From positions 1 to 64,000 of the forward strand of contig OX638316.1 in NCBI GenBank assembly GCA_951812525.1: a stretch of 64,000 bases of DNA. Reading direction: 5' to 3'. This document shows, piece after piece, positions 50,898 through 61,400 of this stretch (its first letter is position 1; each line of letters opens with the position of its first letter). Below the pieces are notes generated by a model. That model did no database searches, had not been told where the DNA came from, and saw only the letters and a program-made list of their open reading frames with translations. The DNA comes from an uncultured Poribacteria bacterium (lineage in GTDB: Bacteria; Poribacteria; WGA-4E; WGA-3G). Both the position numbers and the translations under genes were made by a program.

Positions 50898-53754
50898 AAG
50901 AGACAACAGAAAACCTTTCGCAAATCGACACATCGGTCCTCGCTCGGAAGACGTTGAACTGATGTTGACGACAATCGGCTATTCTTCAATGGCTGATTTC
51001 ATCGAAGATGTTGTGCCAGCGGACATTCGGCTATCATCAGCCTTTAGTTTAAATGGAGATGCAAGCGGTCTTTCAGAATCGGAAGTACTTTCGGTATTAA
51101 AAGAACTTGCGTCCCAAAATGAGGTTTTCCGCTCTTTTATCGGGATGGGATACTACAACTGCTTTGTCCCACCAGTGATTCAACGAAACATTCTGGAGAA
51201 CCCGGGTTGGTACACGCAATATACACCGTATCAAGCCGAGATTTCGCAGGGACGCTTGGAGGCACTGCTCAACTTCCAAACAATGGTTATCGACTTAACT
51301 GGTTTACCTGTTGCAAACGCGTCGCTTTTAGACGAGGCAACAGCCGCTGCAGAAGCAATGGGCATGTGTTTTGCAAATGTACCGGCGAAGATCAGTCGAA
51401 CCTTTTTTGTGTCAGAAACCTGTCATCCACAAACAATCACTGTTCTACAAACACGCGCTGAACCCCTCGGTATCGAATTACAAATCGGTGACCATCGTGA
51501 TGTCAATTTTGACACACCGATTTTAGGTGCCATCGTGCAATATCCCGCCACAGATGGTGCGATTTACGATTACCACCAATTCGCTGAACAGGTGCATGCC
51601 GCTGGTGGATTATTTGTTACCGCCACAGACTTGTTAGCACTCATGCTATTAAAGCCTCCTGGCGAATTCGGTGCAGACATTGCTATCGGTAACTCACAAC
51701 GGTTTGGCGTTCCACTCGGATATGGCGGTCCGCACGCAGCTTTTCTTTCGACCCATGAAGAGCTTAAACGTAGTATCCCGGGACGGATTGCGGGTGTTTC
51801 TCAAGATGCCACGGGCAAATCTGCTATCCGCTTAGCACTTCAAACACGGGAACAACATATCCGACGTGAAAAAGCGACGAGCAATATTTGCACAGCGCAG
51901 GTGCTACTTGCAGTTATGGCAGGGATGTATGCAGTCTACCATGGACCGACAGGGCTTAAGCGCATTGCGGAACGCATACATGCGCTAACCTGTACACTGC
52001 GTGCTGGGGTTGAAGAGATCGGTTATAGAACGGGTGAACACCCTTGTTTTGACACGCTCTCTGTTACTGTCCCTACGGAAACAACGGAGGATATCCTGAC
52101 TGCTGCTCGTGCAAGACAGATAAACCTTCGGGCAATTGACGCAACACATATCGGCATCTCTTTAGACGAAACAACGACAACCGCAGATGTTGAAGAACTC
52201 CTTCAAATATTTGACGGTAAGATGATCTCGCCTACCTCATCTGTGAGCAACATTCCGGTAGATTTACAACGAAAAAGCCCATACCTGACGCATCCGGTTT
52301 TCAATAGCTATCATTCCGAAACTGAGATACTCCGCTACATCCATAGACTTCAAACCAAAGACCTGTCTCTTGTGAATGCGATGATACCGCTCGGTTCTTG
52401 TACGATGAAACTCAACGCTACAGCGGAGATGGTTCCGGTGACATGGCGTGAATTTGGTGAACTCCATCCGTTCGCGCCGAGTGAACAAGCAAAAGGGTAT
52501 CAGCACCTGTTTTCACAATTGGAAATGTGGTTAGCAGAGATAACGGGTTACAGTGGTATCTCATTGCAGCCGAATGCGGGCTCACAGGGTGAATACGCCG
52601 GGCTGTTAGTGATTCGCAAATACCATCAGAGTCGAAACGAGGCACATCGCAATGTGTGCTTAATCCCTACCTCCGCACACGGTACGAACCCAGCAAGTGC
52701 AGTAATGGCGGGCATGCAAGTCGTCGTCGTGGCATGCGATATGGAGGGAAATATTGACCTCGATGACCTCCGAGCGAAGGCAGAAACGCACCGTGATAAC
52801 CTTGCCGCTGCCATGATTACATATCCTTCAACACATGGTGTTTTTGAAGAGAAGATTCGCGAGATTTGTGACCTAGTTCACCAATTTGGAGGACAGGTCT
52901 ACATGGATGGTGCAAACCTGAATGCGCTTGTTGGTATTGGGCGACCCGCAGATATTGGTGCTGATGTTTGCCATCTGAACCTCCACAAAACCTTCTGCAT
53001 CCCGCACGGTGGCGGCGGACCAGGAATGGGACCGATTGGTGTCAAGGCACATCTCACAGACTTTTTACCAACACATGCAATTGTTGCTGTAGGTGGTAAA
53101 TCGGGAATTGGAGCCGTGTCCGCAGCACCGTGGGGAAGTCCCGGCATTCTACCCATCTCTTGGGCTTACATCGCTATGATGGGTGCTGACGGACTTACGT
53201 CAGCAACAGAAGTCGCAATCCTTAATGCCAACTACATCGCAAAACGACTTGCACCGCATTACCCTGTGCTTTATACTGGAAAGTGTGGCTTAGTCGCGCA
53301 CGAATGTATCATTGATTTACGTGCCTTCAAAAAGAGTGCCGACGTAGATGTAACCGATGTTGCCAAGCGTCTGATGGATTACGGATTCCACGCGCCAACC
53401 GTCTCCTGGCCCGTGCCGGGTACGATGATGATCGAACCGACGGAAAGTGAATCGATAGCAGAGTTAGAGCGGTTCTGTGATGCCCTCATTTCCATACGTG
53501 AAGAGATAGCGGAGATTGAAACGGGGATTGCCGATCGCACAGACAATGTTCTGAAAAATGCTCCGCATACAGCAGAAATAGTTATACAATCTGACTGGGA
53601 GCATCCGTATTCGCGTGAAAAGGCAGCGTTCCCGAAGGCGTGGGTACGTGATGCTAAATTTTGGCCACCTGTGGCACGTATCAACGAAGTCTACGGTGAC
53701 AGGAATCTTATGTGCGCTTGTCCACCCCTCGATGCATACGAAACTAATAACTAA
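50890..53754 (+). CDS. gcvP: Glycine dehydrogenase (decarboxylating), P protein
   Basis: A 954-residue full-length P protein with both halves fused (in many bacteria it is split into gcvPA and gcvPB). The N-terminal half has [15 protein letters not shown] and the C-terminal half the PLP lysine K700 in [19 protein letters not shown]. It decarboxylates glycine and loads H protein. The ATG at 50890 lies inside the end of gcvH; an ORF extending to 50839 is not the real start, since the family begins with the ...[12 protein letters not shown] region. Confidence 0.97.
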   Translation: MPKRDNRKPFANRHIGPRSEDVELMLTTIGYSSMADFIEDVVPADIRLSSAFSLNGDASGLSESEVLSVLKELASQNEVFRSFIGMGYYNCFVPPVIQRNILENPGWYTQYTPYQAEISQGRLEALLNFQTMVIDLTGLPVANASLLDEATAAAEAMGMCFANVPAKISRTFFVSETCHPQTITVLQTRAEPLGIELQIGDHRDVNFDTPILGAIVQYPATDGAIYDYHQFAEQVHAAGGLFVTATDLLALMLLKPPGEFGADIAIGNSQRFGVPLGYGGPHAAFLSTHEELKRSIPGRIAGVSQDATGKSAIRLALQTREQHIRREKATSNICTAQVLLAVMAGMYAVYHGPTGLKRIAERIHALTCTLRAGVEEIGYRTGEHPCFDTLSVTVPTETTEDILTAARARQINLRAIDATHIGISLDETTTTADVEELLQIFDGKMISPTSSVSNIPVDLQRKSPYLTHPVFNSYHSETEILRYIHRLQTKDLSLVNAMIPLGSCTMKLNATAEMVPVTWREFGELHPFAPSEQAKGYQHLFSQLEMWLAEITGYSGISLQPNAGSQGEYAGLLVIRKYHQSRNEAHRNVCLIPTSAHGTNPASAVMAGMQVVVVACDMEGNIDLDDLRAKAETHRDNLAAAMITYPSTHGVFEEKIREICDLVHQFGGQVYMDGANLNALVGIGRPADIGADVCHLNLHKTFCIPHGGGGPGMGPIGVKAHLTDFLPTHAIVAVGGKSGIGAVSAAPWGSPGILPISWAYIAMMGADGLTSATEVAILNANYIAKRLAPHYPVLYTGKCGLVAHECIIDLRAFKKSADVDVTDVAKRLMDYGFHAPTVSWPVPGTMMIEPTESESIAELERFCDALISIREEIAEIETGIADRTDNVLKNAPHTAEIVIQSDWEHPYSREKAAFPKAWVRDAKFWPPVARINEVYGDRNLMCACPPLDAYETNN

Positions 53755-53774
53755 CAACCGATAAGAATGATAAA

Positions 53775-55181
53775 ATGAAAGCCATAATTATAGGGGCGGG
53801 AGAGGTCGGATTCCATATCGCCAAACTCCTTACCTTCCAAGGTAACGATGTTGTTCTGATTGACGAATCCGAAGCCGCTTGCAGTCGGGTTAACGAACAG
53901 TTGGATTTGCAGACGCTACGCGGATCGGGTGCATCACCACGCCTCCTTAAAACCGCTGGCATTGAGGAAGCGAATCTGATTATTGCCGTTACAAACAGCG
54001 ATGAGATTAATATGCTCGCCTGCCAGATAGCCGACAGGTACAAGGTTAGCACGAAAATCGCGCGAGTCTCAAATCCAGATTACTTCTCTACAGAAAGCGG
54101 TTTGACTCCGAATGACTTCGGAATTGATCTCTTGATTAACCCAGAGCAGCTTTGTGTCGATGAATTTGTTCGGTTGTTACAGATACCCGAAGCACGAGAA
54201 ATCGTCGATTTTGAAGATGGGAGAGTCCAGTTGGTCTCTTTTCGGATTAGACAGGCAAACCCACTGATCGGAAAATCGCTCGCTGAGTTAGACGCAAATG
54301 GACTTCTTAACGATATACGATTTGCTGCTATTAGCCGACGCGGTCGTTCTGATAACGGGCATCCGATAAGTAATGGCAACAGGCATATTATCATTCCCAG
54401 AGGTGCGGATGCGTTGCAACAGGGAGACGAAGTATTTGTAATCGGCAGTGCATTAGCCGTCGAACAATTGCTGCGTATTAGTGGTATCGCATTTAACCAG
54501 CAGCTTGACCGTGTGATTATTGTAGGTGCGAGTCCTATCGGTATCGAACTCGCGCGTGCTCTTGAAGAAAGAGACACTAACGTTAAACTGATCGAAGAGG
54601 ATCAAACGAAAGCAGCGTTAGCCTCCCAATCCCTAAAACGTACAACCGTTTTGCAAGGGAACTATCTCCAATTCAGGCTCCTTGAAGAGGCAGGTGTAGA
54701 AGAGGTCAACGGGTTTATCTCGGTTACAGGGGACGATGAAGGCGATATTATGGCGTGTATGACAGCCAAAGAGAACGGTGCTCAGCGTGTGCTGGCACTT
54801 GTTCAGCAGCCACGTTATCTGCCTCTGTTAGCACGCATTCCGAGACTTGATGGGGCAGTAAGTCGCCATCTGACTGTCGTTAGTAATATTCTGCGACTTA
54901 TCCGCCGTGGACAGATCATCTCTGTCGCATCACTTCACGGAATAGATGCCGAAGTCATTGAAATTGTGGCTGGGGTTAACTCGAAAATCGCCCATAAAGA
55001 ACTCGTTACATTTAAAACAAAATTCCCAGAAAATGCTTTTATCGGTGCGATTATTCGGCGAGATAGACTTATTATCCCAACAGGACAGTCTGTTATCCAA
55101 CCCACAGACCGCGTTATTGTCTTTAGCATGCCCGGTGCGATCCCCGTTGTTGAAGATTTATTCGCGGAACGTAGATCCTAA
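53775..55181 (+). CDS. trkA: Trk potassium uptake regulator TrkA
   Basis: A 468-residue cytosolic NAD(H)-binding gating subunit with two RCK_N-RCK_C halves. First Rossmann motif IIGAGEVGFHIAKLL, second VIIVGASPIGIELARALEE; each is followed by a TrkA_C domain (LIGKSLAELDANGLL and AFIGAIIRRDRLIIP). It controls the TrkH channel encoded 32 bases downstream. Length is that of E. coli TrkA. Confidence 0.95.
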   Translation: MKAIIIGAGEVGFHIAKLLTFQGNDVVLIDESEAACSRVNEQLDLQTLRGSGASPRLLKTAGIEEANLIIAVTNSDEINMLACQIADRYKVSTKIARVSNPDYFSTESGLTPNDFGIDLLINPEQLCVDEFVRLLQIPEAREIVDFEDGRVQLVSFRIRQANPLIGKSLAELDANGLLNDIRFAAISRRGRSDNGHPISNGNRHIIIPRGADALQQGDEVFVIGSALAVEQLLRISGIAFNQQLDRVIIVGASPIGIELARALEERDTNVKLIEEDQTKAALASQSLKRTTVLQGNYLQFRLLEEAGVEEVNGFISVTGDDEGDIMACMTAKENGAQRVLALVQQPRYLPLLARIPRLDGAVSRHLTVVSNILRLIRRGQIISVASLHGIDAEVIEIVAGVNSKIAHKELVTFKTKFPENAFIGAIIRRDRLIIPTGQSVIQPTDRVIVFSMPGAIPVVEDLFAERRS

Positions 55182-55213
55182 ACGCATATACCACCCGTCG
55201 TTTCTCTCGTTTT

Positions 55214-56722
55214 ATGAGTTTTAAAATAATCTTTTTTACCCTCGGTAATTTGCTGATTTGCCTCGCGGGGGCGATGTTGTTCCCCTTGGTGGTGGCTATC
55301 TATTATTACACGAGGATAGGTGAAGTCATACGAACCGACTTGGGGGCATTCACCATCTCACTGACAATCACCTTGATTGTGGGTCTGATTCTCCGTTTTA
55401 GCTTTCGCGTACGCCAAGAAGAACTCGGCATACGCGAAGGCTTTGCTGTTGTTGCTTCCGGATGGGTAACGGTTGCCCTCTTTGGTTCGCTTCCGTATCT
55501 GCTGGCAGGTGTGTTTCATATCGAAGGACGCTCACCATGGATCGCGTTTTCTTTCTGCTATTTTGAATCGATGGCGGGATTTTCGACAACTGGTGCAACC
55601 GTGCTAACAGAGATTGAACACCTCTCGCACGCTATGCTTTTTTGGCGTAGTTTCTCACATTGGCTGGGAGGGATGGGAATCGTTGTTCTTGCGGTTGCTA
55701 TTCTTCCGCTGCTCGGTGTTGGCGGCATGCAGCTTTTTCGCGCCGAAGCACCGGGACCGGAAACGGATCGGCTTACGCCGCGCATCGCCCAGACCGCCAA
55801 GTTGCTCTGGGGTGTCTATCTTCTCCTCTCATGCCTCGAAACTGCACTACTGATGTTTGGGGGAATGTCGCTGTTTGACGCGCTCTGCCATACCTTTGGC
55901 ACTATGGCGACCGGTGGTTTCTCAACAAAAAACGCCAGCATTGGTCACTACGATAGCGTCTATATTGACATGACTATCAGCTTCTTTATGTTTCTCGCTG
56001 GTACTAATTTTGCCCTTCACTACCGTGTGCTCCGCGGTGATTTCAAAGCCTATTTTCGAGATACAGAATTCAAGTTCTTCTGCGCAGTTATCGCGGTGAG
56101 CATTACTTTAATCTCGTGGAATACAATTAGGTTTCAGGTAGATGGTGATATACCTTATGATTCAATGTGGACATCACTACGCTATGCGACGTTTCAAGTC
56201 ATGTCTATCATCACAACGACTGGTTACGGAACTGCTGATTTTGAACAGTGGCCGGCGCTTTCTCAGTTTATCTTAGTGACACTCATGTTCTATGGTGGAT
56301 GTGCTGGATCCACAGGCGGTGGCATGAAACAGGTTCGGTTCCTCCTTCTTATCAAACAGAGTGGTGCTGAAATCAAACGCCTCATGTTCCCGCATGCCGT
56401 ACTTCCTATTCGTGTTAATGACCGGGTTGTTCCACCGGAAGTAATGACAAACGTTCTCGGCTTCTTTTTCCTTTTTATTGGAATTTTTGCGATCGTAACC
56501 TGCATTATGACGACTCTAGGACTCGATCTTGTGAGTGCTGCCGGGGCAACAATTGCTACTATGGGCAACATCGGTCCCGGTCTCGGCAGTGTAGGTCCGA
56601 CTGACAACTATGCACATATTCACACAACGGGAAAATATGTCCTGGCTTTTTGCATGCTATTGGGACGCTTGGAACTTTACACTGTGCTCATCCTCTTTTC
56701 ACCGAATTTCTGGAAAAGGTAA
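55214..56722 (+). CDS. trkH: Trk potassium channel TrkH
   Basis: A 502-residue inner-membrane potassium channel with four M1-P-M2 repeats. Selectivity-filter loops can be seen in GFSTTGATVL, TMATGGFSTKN, ITTTGYGTADF and TMGNIGPGLGS, and FYGGCAGSTGGGMKQVRF is the TrkH hallmark. It works with TrkA just upstream in potassium uptake and osmoadaptation. Confidence 0.96.
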   Translation: MSFKIIFFTLGNLLICLAGAMLFPLVVAIYYYTRIGEVIRTDLGAFTISLTITLIVGLILRFSFRVRQEELGIREGFAVVASGWVTVALFGSLPYLLAGVFHIEGRSPWIAFSFCYFESMAGFSTTGATVLTEIEHLSHAMLFWRSFSHWLGGMGIVVLAVAILPLLGVGGMQLFRAEAPGPETDRLTPRIAQTAKLLWGVYLLLSCLETALLMFGGMSLFDALCHTFGTMATGGFSTKNASIGHYDSVYIDMTISFFMFLAGTNFALHYRVLRGDFKAYFRDTEFKFFCAVIAVSITLISWNTIRFQVDGDIPYDSMWTSLRYATFQVMSIITTTGYGTADFEQWPALSQFILVTLMFYGGCAGSTGGGMKQVRFLLLIKQSGAEIKRLMFPHAVLPIRVNDRVVPPEVMTNVLGFFFLFIGIFAIVTCIMTTLGLDLVSAAGATIATMGNIGPGLGSVGPTDNYAHIHTTGKYVLAFCMLLGRLELYTVLILFSPNFWKR

Positions 56723-56738
56723 ATATTAAATCATAACT

Positions 56739-57383
56739 ATGAATACCGACAAACTCCGTAGAGAATACAGCGCACATAACGGACACCTGCTTGAAGAGAA
56801 CGCCTCACCCGATCCGTTTGAACAGTTTGACAAATGGTTCGCAGATGCGGTTGATGCTAAACTCGACCTACCAGATGCGATGACGTTAGCAACTGCAACA
56901 CCTCAAGGCGTTCCTTCTGCCCGAATGGTGGTTCTTAGAGGTTTTGACTCTAAAGGTTTCTGTTTCTACACCGACTATGAGAGTCAAAAGGGTAAGGAGC
57001 TTGCTGAAAATCCAAACGCTGCTTTGGTGTTCTATTGGCGTGAACTCGACAGGCAGGTTCGAAGTACTGGCACCGTTGAAAAAATGACTTCTGAGGAATC
57101 AGATGGCTACTTTGCGAGCCGCCCTGTGAGCAGTCAACTTGCTGTGTGGACTGAACGTCAAAGCCTCATTATTAGCGGGCGAGAACAGCTTACAGAAGGT
57201 TACCAACGTGCAGAACAGACGCATTCACCTGATAGCATTCCGCGTCCTCCGCATTGGGGTGGATACCGGCTTGTGCCCAATATGTTTGAGTTTTGGCAGG
57301 GGTGTCCAAGTCGTCTTCACGATCGCCTCTGTTATACACTGCAGTCTGATGGAACATGGGAGATGACGCGTCTATCGCCGTGA
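56739..57383 (+). CDS. pdxH: Pyridoxamine 5'-phosphate oxidase
   Basis: A 214-residue FMN enzyme making PLP. SARMVVLRGFDSKGFCFYTDY, KGKELAENPNAALVFYW, ELDRQVRSTGTVEKM and ASRPVSSQLAVW are diagnostic (shown shortened), and the C terminus WEMTRLSP matches the conserved xRLSP ending. Its product is needed by GcvP and the class III aminotransferase. It follows trkH by 16 bases. Confidence 0.96.
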   Translation: MNTDKLRREYSAHNGHLLEENASPDPFEQFDKWFADAVDAKLDLPDAMTLATATPQGVPSARMVVLRGFDSKGFCFYTDYESQKGKELAENPNAALVFYWRELDRQVRSTGTVEKMTSEESDGYFASRPVSSQLAVWTERQSLIISGREQLTEGYQRAEQTHSPDSIPRPPHWGGYRLVPNMFEFWQGCPSRLHDRLCYTLQSDGTWEMTRLSP

Positions 57384-57517
57384 GTTTAATGCTCAGTTTT
57401 TGAAAAATTCGTTTTCACCTTAGATTTTTTTCAAAAAAACTTGACAATCTTTTTGAATTATGAGAAACTATTAAGCATATTAGGAAAATCTGTTTGCGAG
57501 TCTGTGTTAACCATTCA

Positions 57518-57561
57518 TTTTGGCGAAGCTTGCGATGCCAAGTTGTGCTATTAGAGCACAA
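57518..57561. repeat. TTTTGGC...GCCAA element with TTGTGCT/AGCACAA hairpin
   Basis: TTTTGGCGAAGC...GCCAAG at 57518-57544 resembles the pair at 18335 and 18490; it runs into TTGTGCT-ATTAG-AGCACAA (57543-57561). The hairpin has no T-tract. A perfect TTGACA lies at 57441 but lacks a good -10, so the nuo promoter is not settled. Confidence 0.45.
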
Positions 57562-57611
57562 TTTGTCTTTGCTTTATGCTTTATGTGTGAGGACAAAATA
57601 GAATAGAAACA

Positions 57612-57980
57612 ATGTTAATAGATTATCTTCCGATCTTGTTGTTAGGACTCTTCGCAGTCCTCTTTGCGGGTTTGAATCTCGCCGTGACCCATATTCTTGG
57701 ACCCAAACGCCCGACCCGCGCCAAACTCTCCGTTTACGAATCTGGTGTCCAACCAGTCGGCGATGCAAGGCAACGGTTTACAATCCGGTTCGACCTCATC
57801 GCGATGCTTTTCATCATTTTCGATATTGAAGTGGTGTTCCTCTACCCATGGGCAGTGGTTTTTAAGAAATTCTCTGAAACAAGTGGTTTGTTTATTTTAA
57901 TTGAAATGCTGGTATTTATCGGCATTCTTCTTCTGGGCTATATCTACGCTTGGAAGAAAGGAGGCTTAACATGGGATTAG
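57612..57980 (+). CDS. nuoA: NADH-quinone oxidoreductase subunit A
   Basis: A 122-residue membrane subunit of complex I with three helices ([60 protein letters not shown]). [19 protein letters not shown] is the conserved loop. It begins the nuo operon; nuoB overlaps its last codons. Confidence 0.96.
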   Translation: MLIDYLPILLLGLFAVLFAGLNLAVTHILGPKRPTRAKLSVYESGVQPVGDARQRFTIRFDLIAMLFIIFDIEVVFLYPWAVVFKKFSETSGLFILIEMLVFIGILLLGYIYAWKKGGLTWD

Positions 57981-58477
57981 ATTTTGGACCAAGTGGTGAG
58001 CAGGACGGTAACATCATCACAACGACCATTGATAAAGTCGTCAACTGGGGTCGCAAGAACTCGTTGTGGCCGATGCCGTTCGGGACGGCTTGTTGTGCGA
58101 TTGAGATGATGGCGACCTTGGCTTCCAAATTCGACCTCTCTCGCTTCGGTTCTGAGGCAATTCGTTTTTCACCGCGCCAATCCGATCTCCTTATCGTCTC
58201 GGGTAGAATTTCGATCAAAATGATGCCGGTCTTAAAACGTATCTACGACCAGATGCCCGATCCAAAGTGGGTGATTTCGATGGGAGCGTGCGCTTCCTGC
58301 GGCGGTGTGTTTGACACCTATACTCTTATCCAAGGGGTTGATCAGTTCATTCCTGTGGATGTCTATATCCCCGGATGCCCACCGCGCCCCGAAGACCTCA
58401 TTGATGCAGTGCTACAGGTGCAAGAAAAAATTTCCAGTGGTGCCTCACCTAAAGGAGTAGAGGTAATCTATGAATGA
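57971..58477 (+). CDS. nuoB: NADH-quinone oxidoreductase subunit B
   Basis: A 168-residue subunit holding the last 4Fe-4S cluster (N2) before quinone. Ligands are C41-C42 ([11 protein letters not shown]), C107 ([10 protein letters not shown]) and C136 (PGCPPRPE). The ATG at 57971 is preceded by GGAGG; it overlaps the nuoA end. Confidence 0.97.
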   Translation: MGLDFGPSGEQDGNIITTTIDKVVNWGRKNSLWPMPFGTACCAIEMMATLASKFDLSRFGSEAIRFSPRQSDLLIVSGRISIKMMPVLKRIYDQMPDPKWVISMGACASCGGVFDTYTLIQGVDQFIPVDVYIPGCPPRPEDLIDAVLQVQEKISSGASPKGVEVIYE

Positions 58478-59018
58478 AGAGAAAGAAGTCGAAGAACATT
58501 CAAAACCTCTTGTACTTGAAAAATTAGAGGCAGCTCACGCAGACGCGCTCTTAGCACAGGATGAAAGCCGCGGTACGGTTGTCGTCGTTGTGCGTAAAGA
58601 GCGGGTGTACGCCGTTCTGGAATACCTGAAAACAGATTCCGAACTTGCTTATAACTACCTTGTCGATGTCACGGCAGTGGATAACTCGCGGATGGAATCG
58701 GAGTTAATGCGGTTTGACTATGCGAGATTTATGGTTGTTTATCAACTCTATTCCTATCAAGGACAGTGTCGTGTTCGGGTAAAGGTTCCTGTCCATGAAA
58801 ACGACTTGAGTATCCCATCGGCTACCGGGTTGTGGCGAGGGGCAAATTGGTTGGAACGTGAGACATACGACATGTTTGGTATCCATTTTGAAGGGCACCC
58901 CGATCTACGTCGGATTTTAATGCCAGACGACTTTGAGGGACACCCACTTCGTAAGGACTACCCACTTCAAGGACGCGGCGAACGCGAACGGTTTAATTTC
59001 GATAAACAGAATGCCTAA
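58470..59018 (+). CDS. nuoC: NADH-quinone oxidoreductase subunit C
   Basis: A 182-residue peripheral-arm subunit (30 kDa type). [20 protein letters not shown] and [20 protein letters not shown] are the signature. It overlaps nuoB by eight bases. It is separate from nuoD, unlike the fused NuoCD of E. coli. Confidence 0.96.
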   Translation: MNEEKEVEEHSKPLVLEKLEAAHADALLAQDESRGTVVVVVRKERVYAVLEYLKTDSELAYNYLVDVTAVDNSRMESELMRFDYARFMVVYQLYSYQGQCRVRVKVPVHENDLSIPSATGLWRGANWLERETYDMFGIHFEGHPDLRRILMPDDFEGHPLRKDYPLQGRGERERFNFDKQNA

Positions 59019-59135
59019 AATACCGTGGCACTTAGTTTGCGAATTCCCATTCCAAGGCGCAGCCTGCAGTCTCCCCATATCACAAAGGACACAGAAAATG
59101 CGCCCGTCTATACTAAAAAAGAAAAGGAGTATACT

Positions 59136-60332
59136 ATGCAAGGTGGGTCGGAACGCGCGACTGGCGAGAAGATGGTTCTCAGCTTCGGTCCGCAACATCC
59201 TGCAACGCACGGCACCCTTCGCATCGTCTTAGAACTCGACGGCGAATCCATTCTAAAGGCAACGCCGCACGCCGGCTACCTGCACACAGGATTTGAGAAA
59301 CTCGGTGAACACTTGGATTACAACCAATATATCGTTGTAACGGACAGGATGAATTACCTGTCACCGCTGTCGAACAATTTCGGGTATGTGCTTGCAGTTG
59401 AGCAATTACTCGACATTGAGGTACCGAAAAGGTGTCAATACATCCGCATTTTGATGGCAGAACTCTCAAGACTGGCAGATCACCTGCTCTGGTTGGGGAC
59501 CGCAGCACTTGATTTAGGGGCATTTTCTGTATTCCTCTACAGTTTCCGTGAGCGCGAAAAATTGTACAGCATCTTTGAAAAAACGACCGGTGCGCGATTG
59601 ACAACCAGTTACACGCGTGTAGGCGGTGTCCTCCGAGATCTTTACCAAGGATATGAGGAAGATGTCCGGCAATTCATAACCAACTTCCCGAAGGCGTTGA
59701 AGGAGACGCATACACTGCTGACCCGGAATCGAATCTGGATGGACCGGACAAAAGACGTGGGTCCTATTTCAGGCGATGATGCCATTAACTACGGTTTAAC
59801 AGGTCCCTGTCTCCGAGCCACCGGTGTCGCACATGATCTCCGTAAGGCTGAACCGTATTCCAGTTACGAGGAAATGACATTCGATGTGCCAGTTGGAACC
59901 AACGGCGATGCCTACGACCGCTACCTTGTCCGGATGGAAGAGATGATTCAGAGTTGTGGCATTGTTACTCAAGTCCTCGATAATATGCCTGATGGACCGG
60001 TCAACACCGAAAACAACAAGATCACATTGCCAAATAAGCCCGATGCTTACGGACATATTGAGGGATTAATCCACCACTTCAAAGTTATTATGGATGGACA
60101 CGGTGTGGAAGTTCCAAAAGGTGATCATTACTGTGCAACCGAATCACCGAACGGAGAACTCGGATTCTACATTGTCAGTGACGGGACCGGGACGGGTTAT
60201 CGCATCCGCATCCGTCCGCCGAGTTTCTTGAATTTTCAAGCATTACCGCACATGTTAGAAGGTGGAATGGTCTCTGACACTGTGGCTGTGTTGGGAAGCT
60301 TGAACGTCATCGCGGGAGAATTAGATCGGTAA
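59136..60332 (+). CDS. nuoD: NADH-quinone oxidoreductase subunit D
   Basis: A 398-residue subunit (49 kDa type) of the quinone site. FGPQHPATHGTLRIVLELDG, PHAGYLHTGFEKL, RADHLL-type region SRLADHLLWLG and the end GSLNVIAGELDR are diagnostic. The ATG at 59136 is chosen because AAAGGAG stands before it; the open frame from 59025 is not supported. A VOC gene follows before nuoE. Confidence 0.96.
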   Translation: MQGGSERATGEKMVLSFGPQHPATHGTLRIVLELDGESILKATPHAGYLHTGFEKLGEHLDYNQYIVVTDRMNYLSPLSNNFGYVLAVEQLLDIEVPKRCQYIRILMAELSRLADHLLWLGTAALDLGAFSVFLYSFREREKLYSIFEKTTGARLTTSYTRVGGVLRDLYQGYEEDVRQFITNFPKALKETHTLLTRNRIWMDRTKDVGPISGDDAINYGLTGPCLRATGVAHDLRKAEPYSSYEEMTFDVPVGTNGDAYDRYLVRMEEMIQSCGIVTQVLDNMPDGPVNTENNKITLPNKPDAYGHIEGLIHHFKVIMDGHGVEVPKGDHYCATESPNGELGFYIVSDGTGTGYRIRIRPPSFLNFQALPHMLEGGMVSDTVAVLGSLNVIAGELDR

Positions 60333-60369
60333 TCTTGTCAGGGCGTTCGGTCCGTTTTAGGAGGATTCA

Positions 60370-60711
60370 ATGAAACTAGGAAGCGTTATGCTTTTTGTCA
60401 AAGACATGAAGTCTGTCATTGCATTCTACAGGGATGTTGTCGGATTAGTACCCCAGGAGGACCAACCGTTTCCAGCACACCGTTTTTTCATCTTTAATAC
60501 TGGTGCCTGCAAGTTGTGCCTCCACAGCGCGAGCAAACCGAACGAGGGCAGACAAAAACTTGTCTTTCACGTTGAGAGTGTTAGTGCCGTTCATCAACAC
60601 CTGAAATCGAAAGGGAAGCGATTGCGGAAACTGGAGAACGAGGATGGACTTGCCATTTTCGACATCCGCGACCCAGAAGGCAACCGAATTCAGTTTACGG
60701 GCAACTACTAA
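60370..60711 (+). CDS. VOC-superfamily protein inside the nuo operon
   Basis: A 113-residue glyoxalase-like protein, one VOC unit: MLFVKDMKSVIAFYRDVVGL, HRFFIFNTGACKLCLH, VFHVESVSAVHQHLKSKG and IRDPEGNRIQFTG. Its last glutamate position is Q, so the full metal site may be changed. AGGAGG precedes the ATG. It is on the same strand between nuoD and nuoE, so it is probably cotranscribed with complex I, to which it has no known link. Confidence 0.85.
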   Translation: MKLGSVMLFVKDMKSVIAFYRDVVGLVPQEDQPFPAHRFFIFNTGACKLCLHSASKPNEGRQKLVFHVESVSAVHQHLKSKGKRLRKLENEDGLAIFDIRDPEGNRIQFTGNY

Positions 60712-60834
60712 GATAGCAGTCAGAGAAGAGGTCATCAGTGGTCAGTAAGCCGCTTGTAGCGGTTAGAAACGTTTGCATTACCACAAGTAACAACTAACGG
60801 CTGACAATTGATAATTATTCCAAGGAAATATTAT

Positions 60835-61359
60835 ATGTCAGATGAACTCATTCAAATTGAAACGCCTTTCGCGTTTAACGAGGAAAACCAGCGTGAATTC
60901 GACGAGTTGATAGGGCGGTATCCGGTTAAAGAGGCAGCGATGCTTCCAACGCTCCATATCGCACAAAAACAGGCAGGGTATATCACTCCCGCTGTCATGA
61001 AGTACGTCGCAGAACAACTCGAAGTCTCCGTGATGAAGGTCAAGGATGTTGTTACCTTCTATCCAATGTTCTTTGAAGAACCAGTAGGCGAGTACGTAAT
61101 TCGAGTGTGTCATACATTGCCTTGTGCGCTGCGGGATTGCAAGGTCGTTTTGGATCACCTCAAGGAGAAATTGGGGACAGATGTCGCTTCCGAAACGAAC
61201 CTCGCGAAAGGTACAACTGCTGATGGTAAGTTCACCCTTATGAAGGTGGAATGTCTCGCTTCGTGCGATGTTGCTCCGGTTATTATGGTGAACGATGATT
61301 TATACAAAAATTTGACCCCGGAAAAGGTTGATGAACTTTTAGCGAAGCTTGCGAGTTAA
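60835..61359 (+). CDS. nuoE: NADH-quinone oxidoreductase subunit E
   Basis: A 174-residue thioredoxin-fold subunit with a 2Fe-2S cluster: C92 and C97 in CHTLPC, C140 and C144 in CLASC. It is part of the NADH-input module with NuoF. The ATG at 60835 has AAGGA upstream; the frame is open nine codons earlier. Confidence 0.95.
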   Translation: MSDELIQIETPFAFNEENQREFDELIGRYPVKEAAMLPTLHIAQKQAGYITPAVMKYVAEQLEVSVMKVKDVVTFYPMFFEEPVGEYVIRVCHTLPCALRDCKVVLDHLKEKLGTDVASETNLAKGTTADGKFTLMKVECLASCDVAPVIMVNDDLYKNLTPEKVDELLAKLAS

Positions 61360-61400
61360 ACTTGCTATACTAAAGTTAGACAATCTGTAGAGGAGAAAGT

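Noticed and set aside
57441-57474. TTGACA before nuoA as a promoter
   Set aside because: The nearest good -10 (TATTAA at 57469) is 22 bases away, too far for a sigma70 promoter.
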